A stretch of 64,000 bases of DNA from Phlegmacium glaucopus (lineage: Eukaryota; Basidiomycota; Agaricomycetes; Agaricales; Cortinariaceae), in the NCBI GenBank assembly GCA_015039465.1, contig MU130082.1, positions 48,607 through 112,606 on the forward strand, in the 5' to 3' direction. The position numbers and the translations under genes are program-made. The notes below the pieces were generated by a model, which saw only the letters and a list, made by a program, of their open reading frames with translations, ran no database searches and was not told the origin of the DNA. Of this stretch, positions 44,901-55,041 are shown in pieces. Position 1 is the stretch's first letter. Each line of letters starts with the position of its first letter.

Positions 44901-46565
44901 GACGTTCGTAGTGATTCACGAGGAATAGGTTTAGCAGCTTGATTGCCTAATAGAAGGGTCTGAGCAAAAAGAAGTGATAAAAGAAGAAGGACATACTCTT
45001 CATTTCAAAGACACGTCCCGTGGACTTGTCACGCCCATCTACCATCTCACTATCCCCATCTCCATCGATAGCTCGTTCCTTTCCTTTAACACTCCTCTCA
45101 TGTGGAACCGGCGAGGATGGTGACAATGCAAAAGCTGGCAAAGGTTGGCTATCGTCCCTGCACATCACCATGCCGCCCATGCCACCACTAAATGGTATTC
45201 GTTCTCTTGTCTTGAAACCCCTCTTCCGACCAACTAATGGACCCAGATCAAAGTCCTGTTCTTGCTGACTGCTCTGGGTCGGCCCACCTTCAACGAAAGC
45301 AGCCATTCGATTGATGGCGCAATCCTGTGCTCGAGCGCCGCATGCACAAGTAGTGAAAGTGGATGAAAGGGCGTGAAGGATGTTCGACATCTGATGACGG
45401 AGATGTTGGACTTGACGTGGTCTGCAAGTATGAAAACTAGATATTGAACTGAGGTAGAAGAAAAGCAGGAAGAATGGGAATTTACTGACGGAAAGATGTG
45501 AGGGGTCTTCAATAATGCTGGTAAATTATGGACTGCGTTGCCATCATCCCATTCCCAGCCCAAGACGACCTCTTCGTTAGCCTTGAGGTCTCTTAGGGCG
45601 AAAACGCCAAATCCTAGGTTATCGGAATCATCGCATAATAAAGGGCGTAAGGCAGCATTTGGTCGACAACCACTCCTGGCAAAACGACCATGATTGCCGG
45701 CCAACCTGGAATCTAAAGCCAAGTCTAGTGGAGGCCCAAAAAGGTGGACGAAGGGTTTCGGCATCCCAAGATGTGCATAAGCATTAAGGGGGTCTGATAA
45801 GTAGGAGGACGAGGGTGTTATTGAAGATTTGTAGTCCGTTATAAGACGGTTAGAGGTGATTGGTGTTGCGGTGTGTAGGCTATAGGCTGGCGGAAGGATA
45901 TGTGGATTTGAATAAGAAGAGAGAGTTGCAGGAGGTAATTCCTTGACCAAGGGAGAGGAGTCGGCGATGGCTGTTACGCCCCGCCAGTGCTGAGCCTGTC
46001 TTCGTAGTTTGACCCGAGTTTCGTCGTCGGAGACGATATCCTGTGATATGTGAACATAGGATTGGGACCAGGGCTCGTCAATGTCAACGTGCTCATCCTC
46101 ATTGACCATAGACGACCGCCTCTTCTTTTTATCAACACTAACCCGGCGATGCTTCCTCTCAACCCCAGGACTCGATTTTCTCCTCTGCTTCTCCATAATT
46201 GCCACACCACCCAATGTCAATCTCTCCTTCTGCATCCTAACCGCTCTCTCCTTAAAACTCGCCGGCCTCGGTTTACATGTCCAACACTTGAATTGGTCAG
46301 GAATCTCCTCAGGTGCAACGTCGAAGCAAGCAGAATGGCACCACCTCGAACACACATCGCAGGCTATCGAGAAACCGTCGTCCACTTCAAAGCCGCATAT
46401 ACAATCTATCGCTTCACCAGCAGTATCAGCCTCGTCTCTTTGTTTTCTCTTTGCTGGGATTGTGGATGTCGGGGAGTAGACAACTGTTGTAACCGTTGTT
46501 GGTGTCAAATTTGTTGGAGAAAGTCCAAGCAATCCCAAAGCTGCTTCCTGGGCATCCAAATTCAT
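41985..46565 (-). CDS. SET3: Set3-type PHD finger and SET domain protein
   Basis: Exons on the minus strand: 46565-45490, 45421-44997, 44946-44578, 44494-41985; phases agree, 1,459 residues. The PHD finger spans about 53-98: CIC, then CDVCSRWCHSAC, then CWTC (Cys4-His-Cys3). A SET domain follows at about 265-350, with GRFARSGCRPNAALRPLLC, GFGVFALRDLKANEEVVLGW and WDDGN. The rest is long, Ser/Pro-rich and mostly disordered, with a basic coiled segment (DFALRKKKQREEQEM). Family knowledge: Set3 and its relatives (MLL5/SETD5) scaffold a histone deacetylase complex, the PHD reads H3K4 methylation, and the SET domain is usually thought inactive. It acts in the nucleus. The third acceptor was chosen because only it keeps the frame. 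The symbol is by family, not by proven orthology. Confidence 0.88.
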
Positions 46566-47197
46566 AACCGGCGCCCAAACGATGTCAACGAAAACATGTC
46601 AAGAATGATAAGAAAATCCGTGAAGTTCAATTGACAACGAAGCCCTAGCACAATTGTCGCAAACAACATCACGTGCACAGCACAGCCATACGTTCAGAAC
46701 GAGTTTATCGGAGAAACAACGTCAAAGGCTAAATAAGCAAATAGCCCACATGAATAAGAAAGTTCTCTGAGCATGTCTGTTGGAATATCCAGAGAGCATG
46801 CCCTTGTCTTCAGGTACATTTCTTAATTGACAATTCCCTTTATATTACCTTTATCTCCACCTAGTACCTGGTTACTTATTGTTCACAAATTCTATTCTTT
46901 ATTCCTAGCGCACAACCATTTATTATATATGCAGAGTACTTGTATTGTAGTTGCACTGGTGTTGATTAGTAAGCTTATTTCACCCGACGGTTTGGCAGAT
47001 GACCTCATGTCTTAAGATTGGCAGGTTGAGTTGAGTTGACAACTTCAACAAGTCGGAATTCCTCAAAGCATTCCCTTCATATCAACTTCATATTTCCCTT
47101 ATAACAGCTGCTTTCAGATTGATTCTGTGCTCTCTCAATCAATCCTCCAGTTTGCATACCCGATAAATCCTTAACAATCAGATTCCATTGGCAAAAA
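46566..47197. other. Intergenic, probable SET3 promoter
   Basis: No gene recognised. The left part is the upstream region of the minus-strand SET3-like gene; the right part leads to the decayed plus-strand gene at 47,198. A short inverted pair (gagcatgtctgttgg, then ccagagagcatgc) lies near 46,775-46,800. Confidence 0.4.
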
Positions 47198-47896
47198 ATG
47201 GCAGCGGCAGTACAAGTTTCGCAAATCGACGATACAGACCCTTCAATCACATATTATGGGGGTTTATGGAGTCGAGGACATGACCCTTTGGGATTTCGAT
47301 GGGACGGAGATTAGTACTTTGTCTCCTGGAGACGTTAGCTTTGTTGGTGAGTTCAAATCTGGCTCTACATTTGAATAACTTATTTCGCGCTGTGGAATCA
47401 AAGGATTCGGTATTTCTGTTCGACACGGATTCCAGGTTACAAGGGCATCATACTCTATAGACGGCGGTATCGCGATTACCGGCACGATTCCCGCTAACAA
47501 CGATTTGAGCAACCTCTACAACCAACAGTTTTTCCAGTCTCCGAACCTTACAGAGGGGTCAGCACAATCTCACCATAAAGGTATTTAGATGGGAACATGT
47601 ATTTCATTGATTATTTACTTGTCACTAGTGGACCCACACCCACGACAACGTCCTCCGTTACCACTTCAATAGCTATCCAGACTGACTTCACTGTGTTGGT
47701 AACATCGACCATCGTCGTGCCCCCTCCCACCGTACCGTCAGAAACCGCGGATACTACCACAACGCACCGCGCACTGATCATTGCGGGGGTCTCTATATTG
47801 ATCGTAACATTTCTTTCGCTCATCGGGTTCCTGTTATGGAGGCGAAGAAGCAGTGAGAGTGTAAATTTAGGAAGAATAAAGAGGAATCAAAATTGA
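47198..47896 (+). pseudogene. Decayed gene for a single-pass membrane glycoprotein, several frameshifts
   Basis: The pieces follow a layout common in agaric genomes: N-terminal beta-sandwich (IDDTDPSITYYGGLWSRG; later FGISVRHGFQVT, YSIDGG, YNQQFFQSPNLTEG, GQHNLTIK), a Thr-rich stem (TTTSSVTTS), one membrane helix (ALIIAGVSILIVTFLSLIGF) and a basic stop WRRR. The pieces lie in different frames: the frame changes near 47,300, near the gggg at 47,557, and again near 47,590. Only the intron at 47,347-47,400 keeps phase. The C-terminal frame ends at 47,896. Three separate one-base shifts argue for a pseudogene and not a sequencing error. No function remains to be assigned. Confidence 0.65.
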
Positions 47897-48339
47897 TAGT
47901 ACTGAACCTAACAGAACCTGCGAAAAGAAACAATTTGGAAATAATTGAAGAGGATACTAATATTTTGGAAAAGTCATTGCGACTTGTAATAACTGACTCT
48001 TTGGTCTTATCTTATCTCAGGCTCAGGTAGAAGTATCACCTCAATATGACAACATCTACAGGTGGAATACTTCAATAAGTATCAGGGTCCTTCCTTGAAT
48101 TTATGAACTATGGCCTTCCTGTATATTTTCTCAAAAGTCGTCATATTATCGATTCCAGAATGTAGTGCTAGTCATCAGGAAGTTAGGGAAATCCTGATTT
48201 AGCAATATGACGTTTACGAACCCATTACAATATTATATTACCTCAACAACAGCTTGTAACCTGTTAGATGCATGCTGCAAGACTAATGTGGTATTGTCAA
48301 CTGGATAAAGTATTGCTTCTATAATGTGAACCAATTAAT

Positions 48340-48690
48340 ATATGGCAAGGATATTGTAACTGTACTGTGCAGTGGCTGCAAGGTTCGCAGTGGAATCATA
48401 GTATTATTATCAGAGACTGGATGGTTCATCCCTCGTTACAATCCCAGCACAGGATTGTAAGCCAGAAATAAGGCAGATATAAGCTTGTAAACAAATTATA
48501 TTCCATTACAATATGGCAAGAATATTGTAACTGTATCAAAACTGTATTGTGCAGTGGCTGCAAGGCTCATAGTGGAATCACAGTATTATTATCAGATGCT
48601 GGATGGTTCATCCCTCATTACAATCCCAGCACAGGTTTCTAAGCCAGACATAGAGCAGATATAAGCTCGCAAACAAATCAGATTCTATTC
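48340..48690. repeat. Tandem duplication, two copies of about 171 bp
   Basis: Copy 1 from 48,340 and copy 2 from 48,511 share gtgcagtggctgcaagg, tattattatcaga, ctggatggttcatccct, ttacaatcccagcacagg and gcagatataagct, with scattered substitutions. Copy 2 has a small insertion (atcaaaactgt). No coding potential. Copy 2 ends at the ACC fragment. Confidence 0.9.
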
Positions 48691-48900
48691 CAAACGAGTC
48701 TCATAACTGCTAATTCAGCTGGAAAATTCGGGTCTTCTACCTTCCTAATTCCTTTCCCTCCTCCGCCCTCGCTTGCCTTAATCATCACTGGCCAACCAAT
48801 TAGTTCAGCCTTCTTCAGGCCATCTTCAACGGAAGTGATGCAAGCATCTGATATGCCTTGTCGGGAACGGTTACAAAACCGGCTAAGAATTGGCACGTAG
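48678..48900 (-). pseudogene. Acetyl-CoA carboxylase fragment (biotin carboxylase domain)
   Basis: The minus strand encodes [20 protein letters not shown] and [19 protein letters not shown], the ATP-grasp glycine loop of the biotin carboxylase part of eukaryotic acetyl-CoA carboxylase. Just upstream, in another frame, is [11 protein letters not shown], which precedes that block in real enzymes, so a frameshift separates them. Only about 70 codons of a protein of over 2,000 residues are present. This is a captured or translocated fragment, not a working gene; an intact copy is expected elsewhere in the genome. Confidence 0.8.
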
Positions 48901-49326
48901 GAGACCACTCGTCCTGGGCGTTGGCTGGTGTCCAGGTCCCGACTGCATTACTAACGGAGGTTTCTACGCCCAATACGACCAATTTCAACGACAGTAAATC
49001 ATGTGTGCAGGTTACTACGCACCGGTGATGCAGCATCAAGGATGATTCAGCAGAAGTGCGAGCGGCTGCATTTATCAACAAACACGTTCTAAGAATGAAA
49101 ATGTTAATCCCATTCGGACGACACAGCATTGGTCGCCAAGCTTGGGTGTGGAGCAGTCGTTATACGCCAGCCCCACTATCGCGCCATTTTGTTGTTGTTT
49201 GGTGGGTGAGAAGGCGGGGTGGCCCCACAAGCCTGAGATATATAAACAGGAATTTCTTCTATCAACCCCCACTAATTCTACTCGCGCGAAATGATGCCAC
49301 CACCACCACACTCACGCGATTAGTAT

Positions 49327-49574
49327 TCCAGCCTGCCAACTTCTTTACATTACGAGAAATTGTTGCCAAACGCAGTGGGCACTTTGTCATTATGGTTGTC
49401 GGTGCGTTCCCCATTCATTTGGAGATGAAATTATGTTGTTGAATCGCTTCTCAAGGTGAATCTGGGTTGGGAAAAACCACGCTCATCAGCACCCTTTTCT
49501 CAGAGCTTGTCACCTGCGAAAAACTACAACAAGCGTCATTTCTTCCCCTGTGTCAGAGATGGCTTCAACAACAG
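49327..49574 (+). pseudogene. Septin-like GTPase fragment around the P-loop
   Basis: 49,327-49,401 encodes PANFFTLREIVAKRSGHFVI, then MVVG. After a 54-nt GT-AG intron, 49,456-49,574 encodes GESGLGKTTLISTLFSELVT and about 20 further residues. VVGESGLGK-T/S-TL-x-x-TLF is the septin P-loop signature, and the sequence before it fits the start of the septin GTPase core. No G3 (DTPG) or G4 motif follows; the frame closes soon after 49,574. It is a fragment of a few dozen codons that keeps an intron, so the source was genomic DNA and not a retrocopy. Confidence 0.6.
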
Positions 49575-49689
49575 GTCAGTTCAATTCTCATACTTTAGCA
49601 TCGCACTCACTTGTGACCTGTTCACAGATATTAACAAATTTCGAGAAGTTGGATGAGTGAGCGAGACTATACTGTACTCGAGCGCCGGT

Positions 49690-50774
49690 ATTCCTATCCT
49701 TCAGAAGGATTGGCGCGGTGAGTACTTCATCTTTTATTTATACCTTGCTTTGCTTTTTAGGAGTTGATTTCTTGCTCAGATCTATGTCGTCCGCATTCCG
49801 TGGACCCTTGGCCAGAAGGTATATGAATGGCGAGTTACTTCAACCCCAGACCGAGACAATGGCCCGGATTCACCAAATTTGCAATATCACGCCGCGCTAT
49901 TACTATATCCGCTATACTGGTATGTTCTCGCCACTTGTATCGACGTTTCTATGGTCCTGACACTCTTTCTCAGGCTCGCTGGGCGCTTTCGGGCGACACT
50001 ACTATTCAGGAAGTAGGCTCAATCAGTCACAGCGTTGCCAGTTTAGAACCTGTAGTTATGTAGTAGCTGGAAAATACATCATTTTGGCTTTCTTTTCGGT
50101 GTGATACCCACACATGAATATTCATGAAAATTTCCAATATTTGAGAAAGTGAGACAGCATTGCAACCTGCTAACTATATTATATCTAGCTCGCAGACAGT
50201 GATGTGGTTTGCGATGCATTGCAAATCTCTGAGAATCTGACGCTGCTCTGTCGTCATGCAGAGAGGTGATATCAATTCCATAGTAATGCTGCATTATGAC
50301 AAACTTATGACATTACATCTAAAATATTATCTAGCAATATCTAGCAATGTAGCGGTGCATGGGAAATCTCAGATCTGGTACCTTGTAGACAATTGACGAG
50401 AATATTATAGCCATTCGGTCATCATACAGAGGGGTGATATCAATCTCATAGTAATCTAGCATCGCTACAACAAACTGATGATATCACGGGTCAAATATTA
50501 ACTGGACCTGGCACTATCTAGCAATATCTGACATTGTGAGTGGACCTAAAATATGGTGACCAGTTCATAACGCCCACGACCGTCTGTAATGCATTTTGGG
50601 AGCTCACAACGCTAGATAGGGTTTTCCCCAATTTACTGATGTAGTCAATACATGCCGGAACCTTATAATGCATATGCTAGCATCATGATAACAGAAGTCG
50701 AAATATAAAAGTTACAGCCAAGACACAAGTAAAGTGTACATTATAGTTAATGTATGCTAACCAAAAGCCCTTGC
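49690..50774. other. No gene recognised
   Basis: Short ORFs only (longest 49,718-49,960 plus), none with family resemblance. Contains the imperfect duplication listed at 50,249-50,502. Confidence 0.4.
50249..50502. repeat. Imperfect direct duplication, spacing about 168 bp
   Basis: gtcgtcatgcagagaggtga (50,249) recurs as gtcatcatacagaggggtga (50,418). Both continue tatcaat, then catagtaat, and end near taaaatatt or tcaaatatt. The short word tctagcaatatct also recurs nearby. The spacing is close to that of the 48,340 duplication, but the sequences differ. Confidence 0.7.
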
Positions 50775-51434
50775 TCAACGACGCAAAGAGGCATAAAAGT
50801 CTCCCCTGAATTGCACTTGGGCTGGATGATCTAGGGGGAGAGTCATCATAGCGTCTGTGAGCTGAGCCGTCTCCAGAGTGCGTTTCAATGTGTGTGCCTC
50901 CCAACCGGCCAGTCTTTGCAACACAAGTGCACCAGCTACGCTGGCACGACTAACCTCTGCCACAAGCTTCTCGTCAAACTTTTCCGCCAACTCCCTGTCT
51001 GTCTCAGCTTCTATCGCCTCCCAATTCTCGGCTTCAAAGTCAGGCTCTGGCAATTTGGCGCTATACCCAACAACTCCTCCTTTATCTCCCGGCGTAAATA
51101 GCACAAACCACACTTCCGAGCAATGCCTCATATAAAATCGAGGACCAACCGAAAGACCGGGCCCATCTGATCTTTTATATTTGAGACCAAACTCGCTGAT
51201 GTCGAGGAGGAGCTGACAGAGCTTGGGTGACATATAACCGAAGAACTTTGCTTCATCGAAAAACTCTGCGAGACCACCGATGGTCTGTGGAAGGGGACGG
51301 TTTTTATCCGTGCTCCAATCCCGGCTCCAGCTTTTGACAAAATATTTTTTGGATTCTTCCGGGATTTTACTCCAGTCGATGGGTACAGCCGCTGAAGACT
51401 TAGGAACGAAGCGGAGGTAAGATGGATCACCCAT
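50775..51434 (-). CDS. Unknown 219-residue protein, single exon
   Basis: A clean ORF starting MGDPSYLRFVPKSSAAVPID and ending GDFYASLRR. The composition is that of a folded soluble protein, with alternating hydrophobic positions, few repeats and no signal peptide or membrane helix. Recognisable stretches: FFDEAKFFGYMSPKLCQLLL, FYMRHCSEVWFVLFTPGDKG, and a Glu/Ala-rich helix (AENWEAIEAETDRELAEKFD). I know no family for it. It is uninterrupted amid decayed DNA, and its upstream region (51,435 onward) lacks clear elements. It could be a lineage-specific gene. Confidence 0.65.
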   Translation of the reverse strand: MGDPSYLRFVPKSSAAVPIDWSKIPEESKKYFVKSWSRDWSTDKNRPLPQTIGGLAEFFDEAKFFGYMSPKLCQLLLDISEFGLKYKRSDGPGLSVGPRFYMRHCSEVWFVLFTPGDKGGVVGYSAKLPEPDFEAENWEAIEAETDRELAEKFDEKLVAEVSRASVAGALVLQRLAGWEAHTLKRTLETAQLTDAMMTLPLDHPAQVQFRGDFYASLRR

Positions 51435-52240
51435 ATATGTGTTTTAACGTCAAAGTAGTGGTGGTCGCTGTTGGAATGAAATGTCTATGCCCGGCAAAGT
51501 CCGAAACCCGCGTTCTGGCGGGTCATGCATTTGTCAGCCAGATATATAGGTTTAAGGTGCTCGTATGTCGCCTTCCTTAGTCTCCGATCGGCCGCATGGG
51601 CCGCTCGTGATGATGCGGGTCGCACGGGACCCTTATCCAACTGTGTGGCTCAAATTTTCGATAAGTAAATGTCCAACTTGAAGAGAAAATAATACAATAC
51701 GGACAATCGTTTAGTGAAAGGAAGACTTCCCTTTTTTTTTGGATTGGGTATAGTCGAGTTTACAGTTTTATTTTGGCAAGTGTATGTTAGTGTATGTTCC
51801 AGATGTCTGTTATGGAAATACAACAATACAACATTCGGCAGCTGTCACTCACGGATGCAATGGAAGACTCCTTCCGCATGTAATATTTTTAGTCCCACAT
51901 CGAGGCTTGGAGCCTCGATGAACTAAAATTAAATAAGTAGACTATGGTAGTAAATTTCCGATGAAGATACTGTATGCACTGCACGTAAATCTGTATTAGT
52001 CTACACACATAAATGGTACGGAGCAATTACATAGAAACCATCACCATTCAAAAGAAAAACTCCGAGAGCAGCTCGGCTGATAAGTGTTAGGCGATTATCG
52101 CTTGATGGGCTTAAGACGCATAATCACGTGACTTATCGACGGCAAAGGGTGCTTTGCGGTGAACATGGACCTTCCTTTCTCCTCTTCCTCTCTTATACCC
52201 TAGGCCATTTTTTTTTCTCCCAAAGTTCTTTGTTCTATCG
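51435..52240. other. Divergent intergenic region
   Basis: Lies between the starts of the 219-residue gene (minus) and the Kre9/Knh1-like gene (plus) and probably holds both promoters. Near 51,897-51,920 there is a perfect hairpin-like pair (catcgaggctt, then aagcctcgatg-type: ATCGAGGCT against AGCCTCGAT). No other gene seen. Confidence 0.45.
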
Positions 52241-52943
52241 ATGCGTCCGTTATCTAATAGCATCTTTTCAATATGGGTCGTGGTCTGTGCCACTTGGGTG
52301 TGGCATATCACTTACGCTTCAGGTATGAGCCCATCGTTACTTCGCTCCTAAATATTGTTTACCAACAGTTTTTTTGCAGCATATTTCATCGTCCAAGAAC
52401 CTCAATCAAATAGACAATGGGTAAACAATGGTCAAAATCTCGTTACATGGACAAAAGGACTCAAGGATGGTATTAACGGGTTCGACATAGAGATGGCAAG
52501 GATGAGTCACGATGGTTTAACATTGGTTGCAAAAAATGGTGAGTATGTAAAATGAACGACACCTTTCAAATCTCATCTATTTTTTCTGCTTCTCAGTCCT
52601 AGCGGCCCAAGGCAAACTCAACCTAATGCTCTTAGACGTTCCACCAGGAGACGATTACTTTCTCCTCTTCATTAACTCTACTCATGGAGTTATGTACGCA
52701 ACGTCTAACAAATTTACCATCCTTGCTCCATCGGCAACACCTTCCGTCACACCCCCCTCACCAGCTACTAGTGTGCCGACTGTCACTGTGAGCGGCTCCC
52801 CTAATCCTACCCAGCAATTCGCTACTACCTTCCCGGCTCTCCCAAATGGTGCCATCGCGTTGTTTACGACCATGCAAGCTCGTGGCTTGGTCCTAACGCT
52901 TCTAGGCTGTAGTTTGGGAGCTTTCTTGACGTTAGGCTGGTGA
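52241..52943 (+). CDS. Kre9/Knh1-like Ser/Thr-rich GPI-anchored surface protein
   Basis: Exons 52241-52322, 52380-52538 and 52597-52943 with matching phases give 195 residues. Residues about 1-27 form the signal peptide (IWVVVCATWVWHITYA). The mature N-terminus AYFIVQEPQSNRQWVNNGQN begins an Ig-like domain of the Kre9/Knh1 kind (residues about 28-115: LVTWTKG, IEMAR, LNLMLLDVPPGDDYFLLFIN, MYATSNKFTI). A Ser/Thr/Pro stem follows (TPSVTPPSPATSVPTVTVSG), then a hydrophobic tail (LVLTLLGCSLGAFLTL) fit for GPI-anchor addition. Family members sit at the plasma membrane or wall and are linked to beta-1,6-glucan assembly in yeast; the exact role in basidiomycetes is unproven. The gene is complete. 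Confidence 0.85.
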
Positions 52944-53501
52944 TTGACACAGACATTACATACATCGCTCCTTCACATCTGCCTGCATTTCTTACCACAA
53001 CCTCTTCTATATAACTTGTAGCACATCAATACGGACATTATTTTCCTCATTCGTCTCTTTTGGATAGTTTTTTTGGGTTTCAATTTGTAGTTTATTTTAT
53101 AAATATAATCGATGGGAATGTCGCATGCCGACTAATAATAGAAGCGTGCTAAACATTGGTAAACAAAAAAAAAACGTGTTACATACTGTGTTGATGCAGG
53201 GTCTAGTCAAAGACGTGACTGGTCGTCACATTTGATCACGGTGTGTACACAACCAGTGAAATTGAAAACGTCTATCACTGACGTCCGAGCGAAGGAGTCT
53301 GCACAAACTCACATTCGTCCCTTCGCTCACTGTCTCTCCAGGTATGATTCCCATGCCTAATACTTCCTCGTAGTTTCCCTTCACTCACGGTTTCTCACAG
53401 AGACCGGTTTCGTAGTACCGTTCGGACCTCCTACTCAACTTGTGTCTCCCACGCCTGGTCATCGTTGGCATACGTCATCATGTCTCCAGCCGAAGAAACT
53501 A
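52944..53501. other. 3' flank of the GPI protein gene, no gene seen
   Basis: Contains oligo-A/T tracts (aaaaaaaaaacgtg near 53,166) and two similar phrases, cttcgctcactgtctctcca and cttcactcacggtttctcac, at 53,322 and 53,379. No coding sequence. Confidence 0.4.
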
Positions 53502-53946
53502 TTAACTGATTTTAACTCGGTTGAAGGCATCGAAAATAAGTTTGTCCTTGGCGGTACGTATATGTAACACAAAACTCGAGCGTAATGCGCTGATTGTCAA
53601 ATGCGAATAAGCGCGTGCTGAGCGCCACATAGCCCGTTTGCGACATCTCGGACGGCATAAACTTGATTGCGTTGCTGATGAGGTTGGTGATGACCTGCCG
53701 CAGGCGGAGGGAGTCGCCGATGAGCTGATCCGGGATGTCGAGCTCGACTTCGTAGGTAAGGTCAAGGTTGTTCTGGGAGGCACAGACGACGAGAGTTTTG
53801 AGGATACTGAAGACGGTTTGCCGGAGGGAGTATGAGACGGCTTCCATGGTCATTTGTCTCGCCTTCGACTGAGAGAAATTATGTGGCGCCAGGCTCAAGA
53901 GACGGGGAGTGGGTGAGACGAAAAAATGCACTCTTTGAGATATCAA
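53502..53946 (-). pseudogene. Fragment of a hybrid histidine kinase (Nik1/group III type)
   Basis: The minus strand encodes MTMEAVSYSLRQTVFSILKT, then QLIGDSLRLRQVITNLISNA and IKFMPSEMSQTGYVAL, the region between the phosphorylation site and the N-box of the HATPase domain. The N-box (RQVITNLISNAIKF) is intact. After FCVT the G1 box (DTGIGI) is missing. Its downstream continuation TAKDKLIFDAF appears in another frame, so a frameshift and small loss broke it. Only about 110 codons of a protein of over 1,000 residues remain. Group III kinases act in osmosensing and fungicide response; this fragment cannot signal. Confidence 0.75.
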
Positions 53947-53994
53947 GTATGTCGTCAGCTCGGCTCAGAGCCGTCGAGCCGGTTAGCTGAGCCA

Positions 53995-54720
53995 TCATTT
54001 GAGCTCATTTGTCAGTTGGAAAGTGCAGCATCAAAGTGTGGTGGTAATTTCCACCCATCGTTCTTCTCCTCATCCAACTCCAGTCTATATCGTGGAGACG
54101 CTTCAATGGGTACGTTACACGGTGGTCTATACGGTGATGCTGCACTTACCAACGCCACTCACAACAGATACCAGCCGTCCTGCTATGCTACTCTCCCAGC
54201 TTTCTCGCTATTTCAACCACGCCGTGTGGGGCTTCCCTATTGACCCAGACCACATACTTGCTGAATTCAAGAGAAATTTATCCCCGGATTTAGCTCAGCA
54301 CGATCGCCTCCGCCACTTTCAGATCCACCTGTCGTCAATACATCTCGGGGCTGGTTGGGCAGTGCATTGGCATCTGGAGCTCACCCACGACCAGTGTCCT
54401 ATCTGTGCGTTGCGGGCCGCAAACCGAAGTACATCATGGCAATCGTCAAATGTACGCGTCGTGATGACTAGTTCCTACCGCCTGATAAGATAGAGGAGAT
54501 GAGGAACATTGTCGTTGCATTAATGTTTGGATGGGGAATCGAAGGATATTGGCTGAAGTAAGAATATTGTTAAATTTCTTTTTCGTCGTCTCACTGCCAC
54601 TAGCCCTTTCAGTGCACTACTGCTTTAAGCAGAAGATCATATTCTCTCAACCTCCATTGACCCTCCTTTCATTTGAGTGGCGCACCACCGTTTGGGAGTC
54701 TTAATGATTTACTGTGAAGG
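53995..54720 (+). repeat. Dispersed repeat, copy 1 (about 700 bp)
   Basis: Shares order and sequence with 58,270-59,015: accaacgccactca, gataccagccgtcc, ctctcccagctttctcgcta, catcatggcaatcgtcaaat, gtacgcgtcgtgatga, ttgttaaatttcttttt and ccattgaccctcctt. A translated segment is shared too (LTTDTSRPAMLLSQLSRY, FPIDPDHILAEFK), so the repeat carries or once carried coding DNA of unknown kind. This copy keeps the 164-codon frame better than copy 2 but lacks any recognisable domain. Confidence 0.85.
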
Positions 54721-55041
54721 TTTTTTGACTACATTGGAAACATTAATCGTTCACGGCTTGTTCTGGTGGTCTTTTTGCGCAACTCGATTAATTGGTGTGA
54801 CAAAAGCGTAACAGCGATGAGAAAAGAACTTCAAAGAGATGGTTGGAGACAAAGAAATTCACTGAGTAGCTACGTATTTAGGTGCGTATATACATATACT
54901 AGAAATCGGTAGCTAAGATAATCAATCAGAGAAATGGAAAGGTAAGATCGAAGATCAGGTAATAAGAAAAAAGAAAACAACATGAAATCGTTACAATTGC
55001 ACCGAGCCTTTCCATCACATGACGCATCATATTAACATGCA

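Noticed and set aside
46050..46634. 194-codon plus-strand ORF opposite SET3 exon 1
   Set aside because: Lies entirely antisense to the PHD-coding exon, with low-complexity composition and no domain.
49327..49574. A complete septin gene
   Set aside because: Only the P-loop region is present; no G3 or G4 motifs or septin unique element follow in any frame within 1 kb.
54019..54493. 164-codon ORF in dispersed repeat copy 1 as a real gene
   Set aside because: The second copy has the same region in two frames, no family is known and no start or intron structure is conserved; listed as part of the repeat only.
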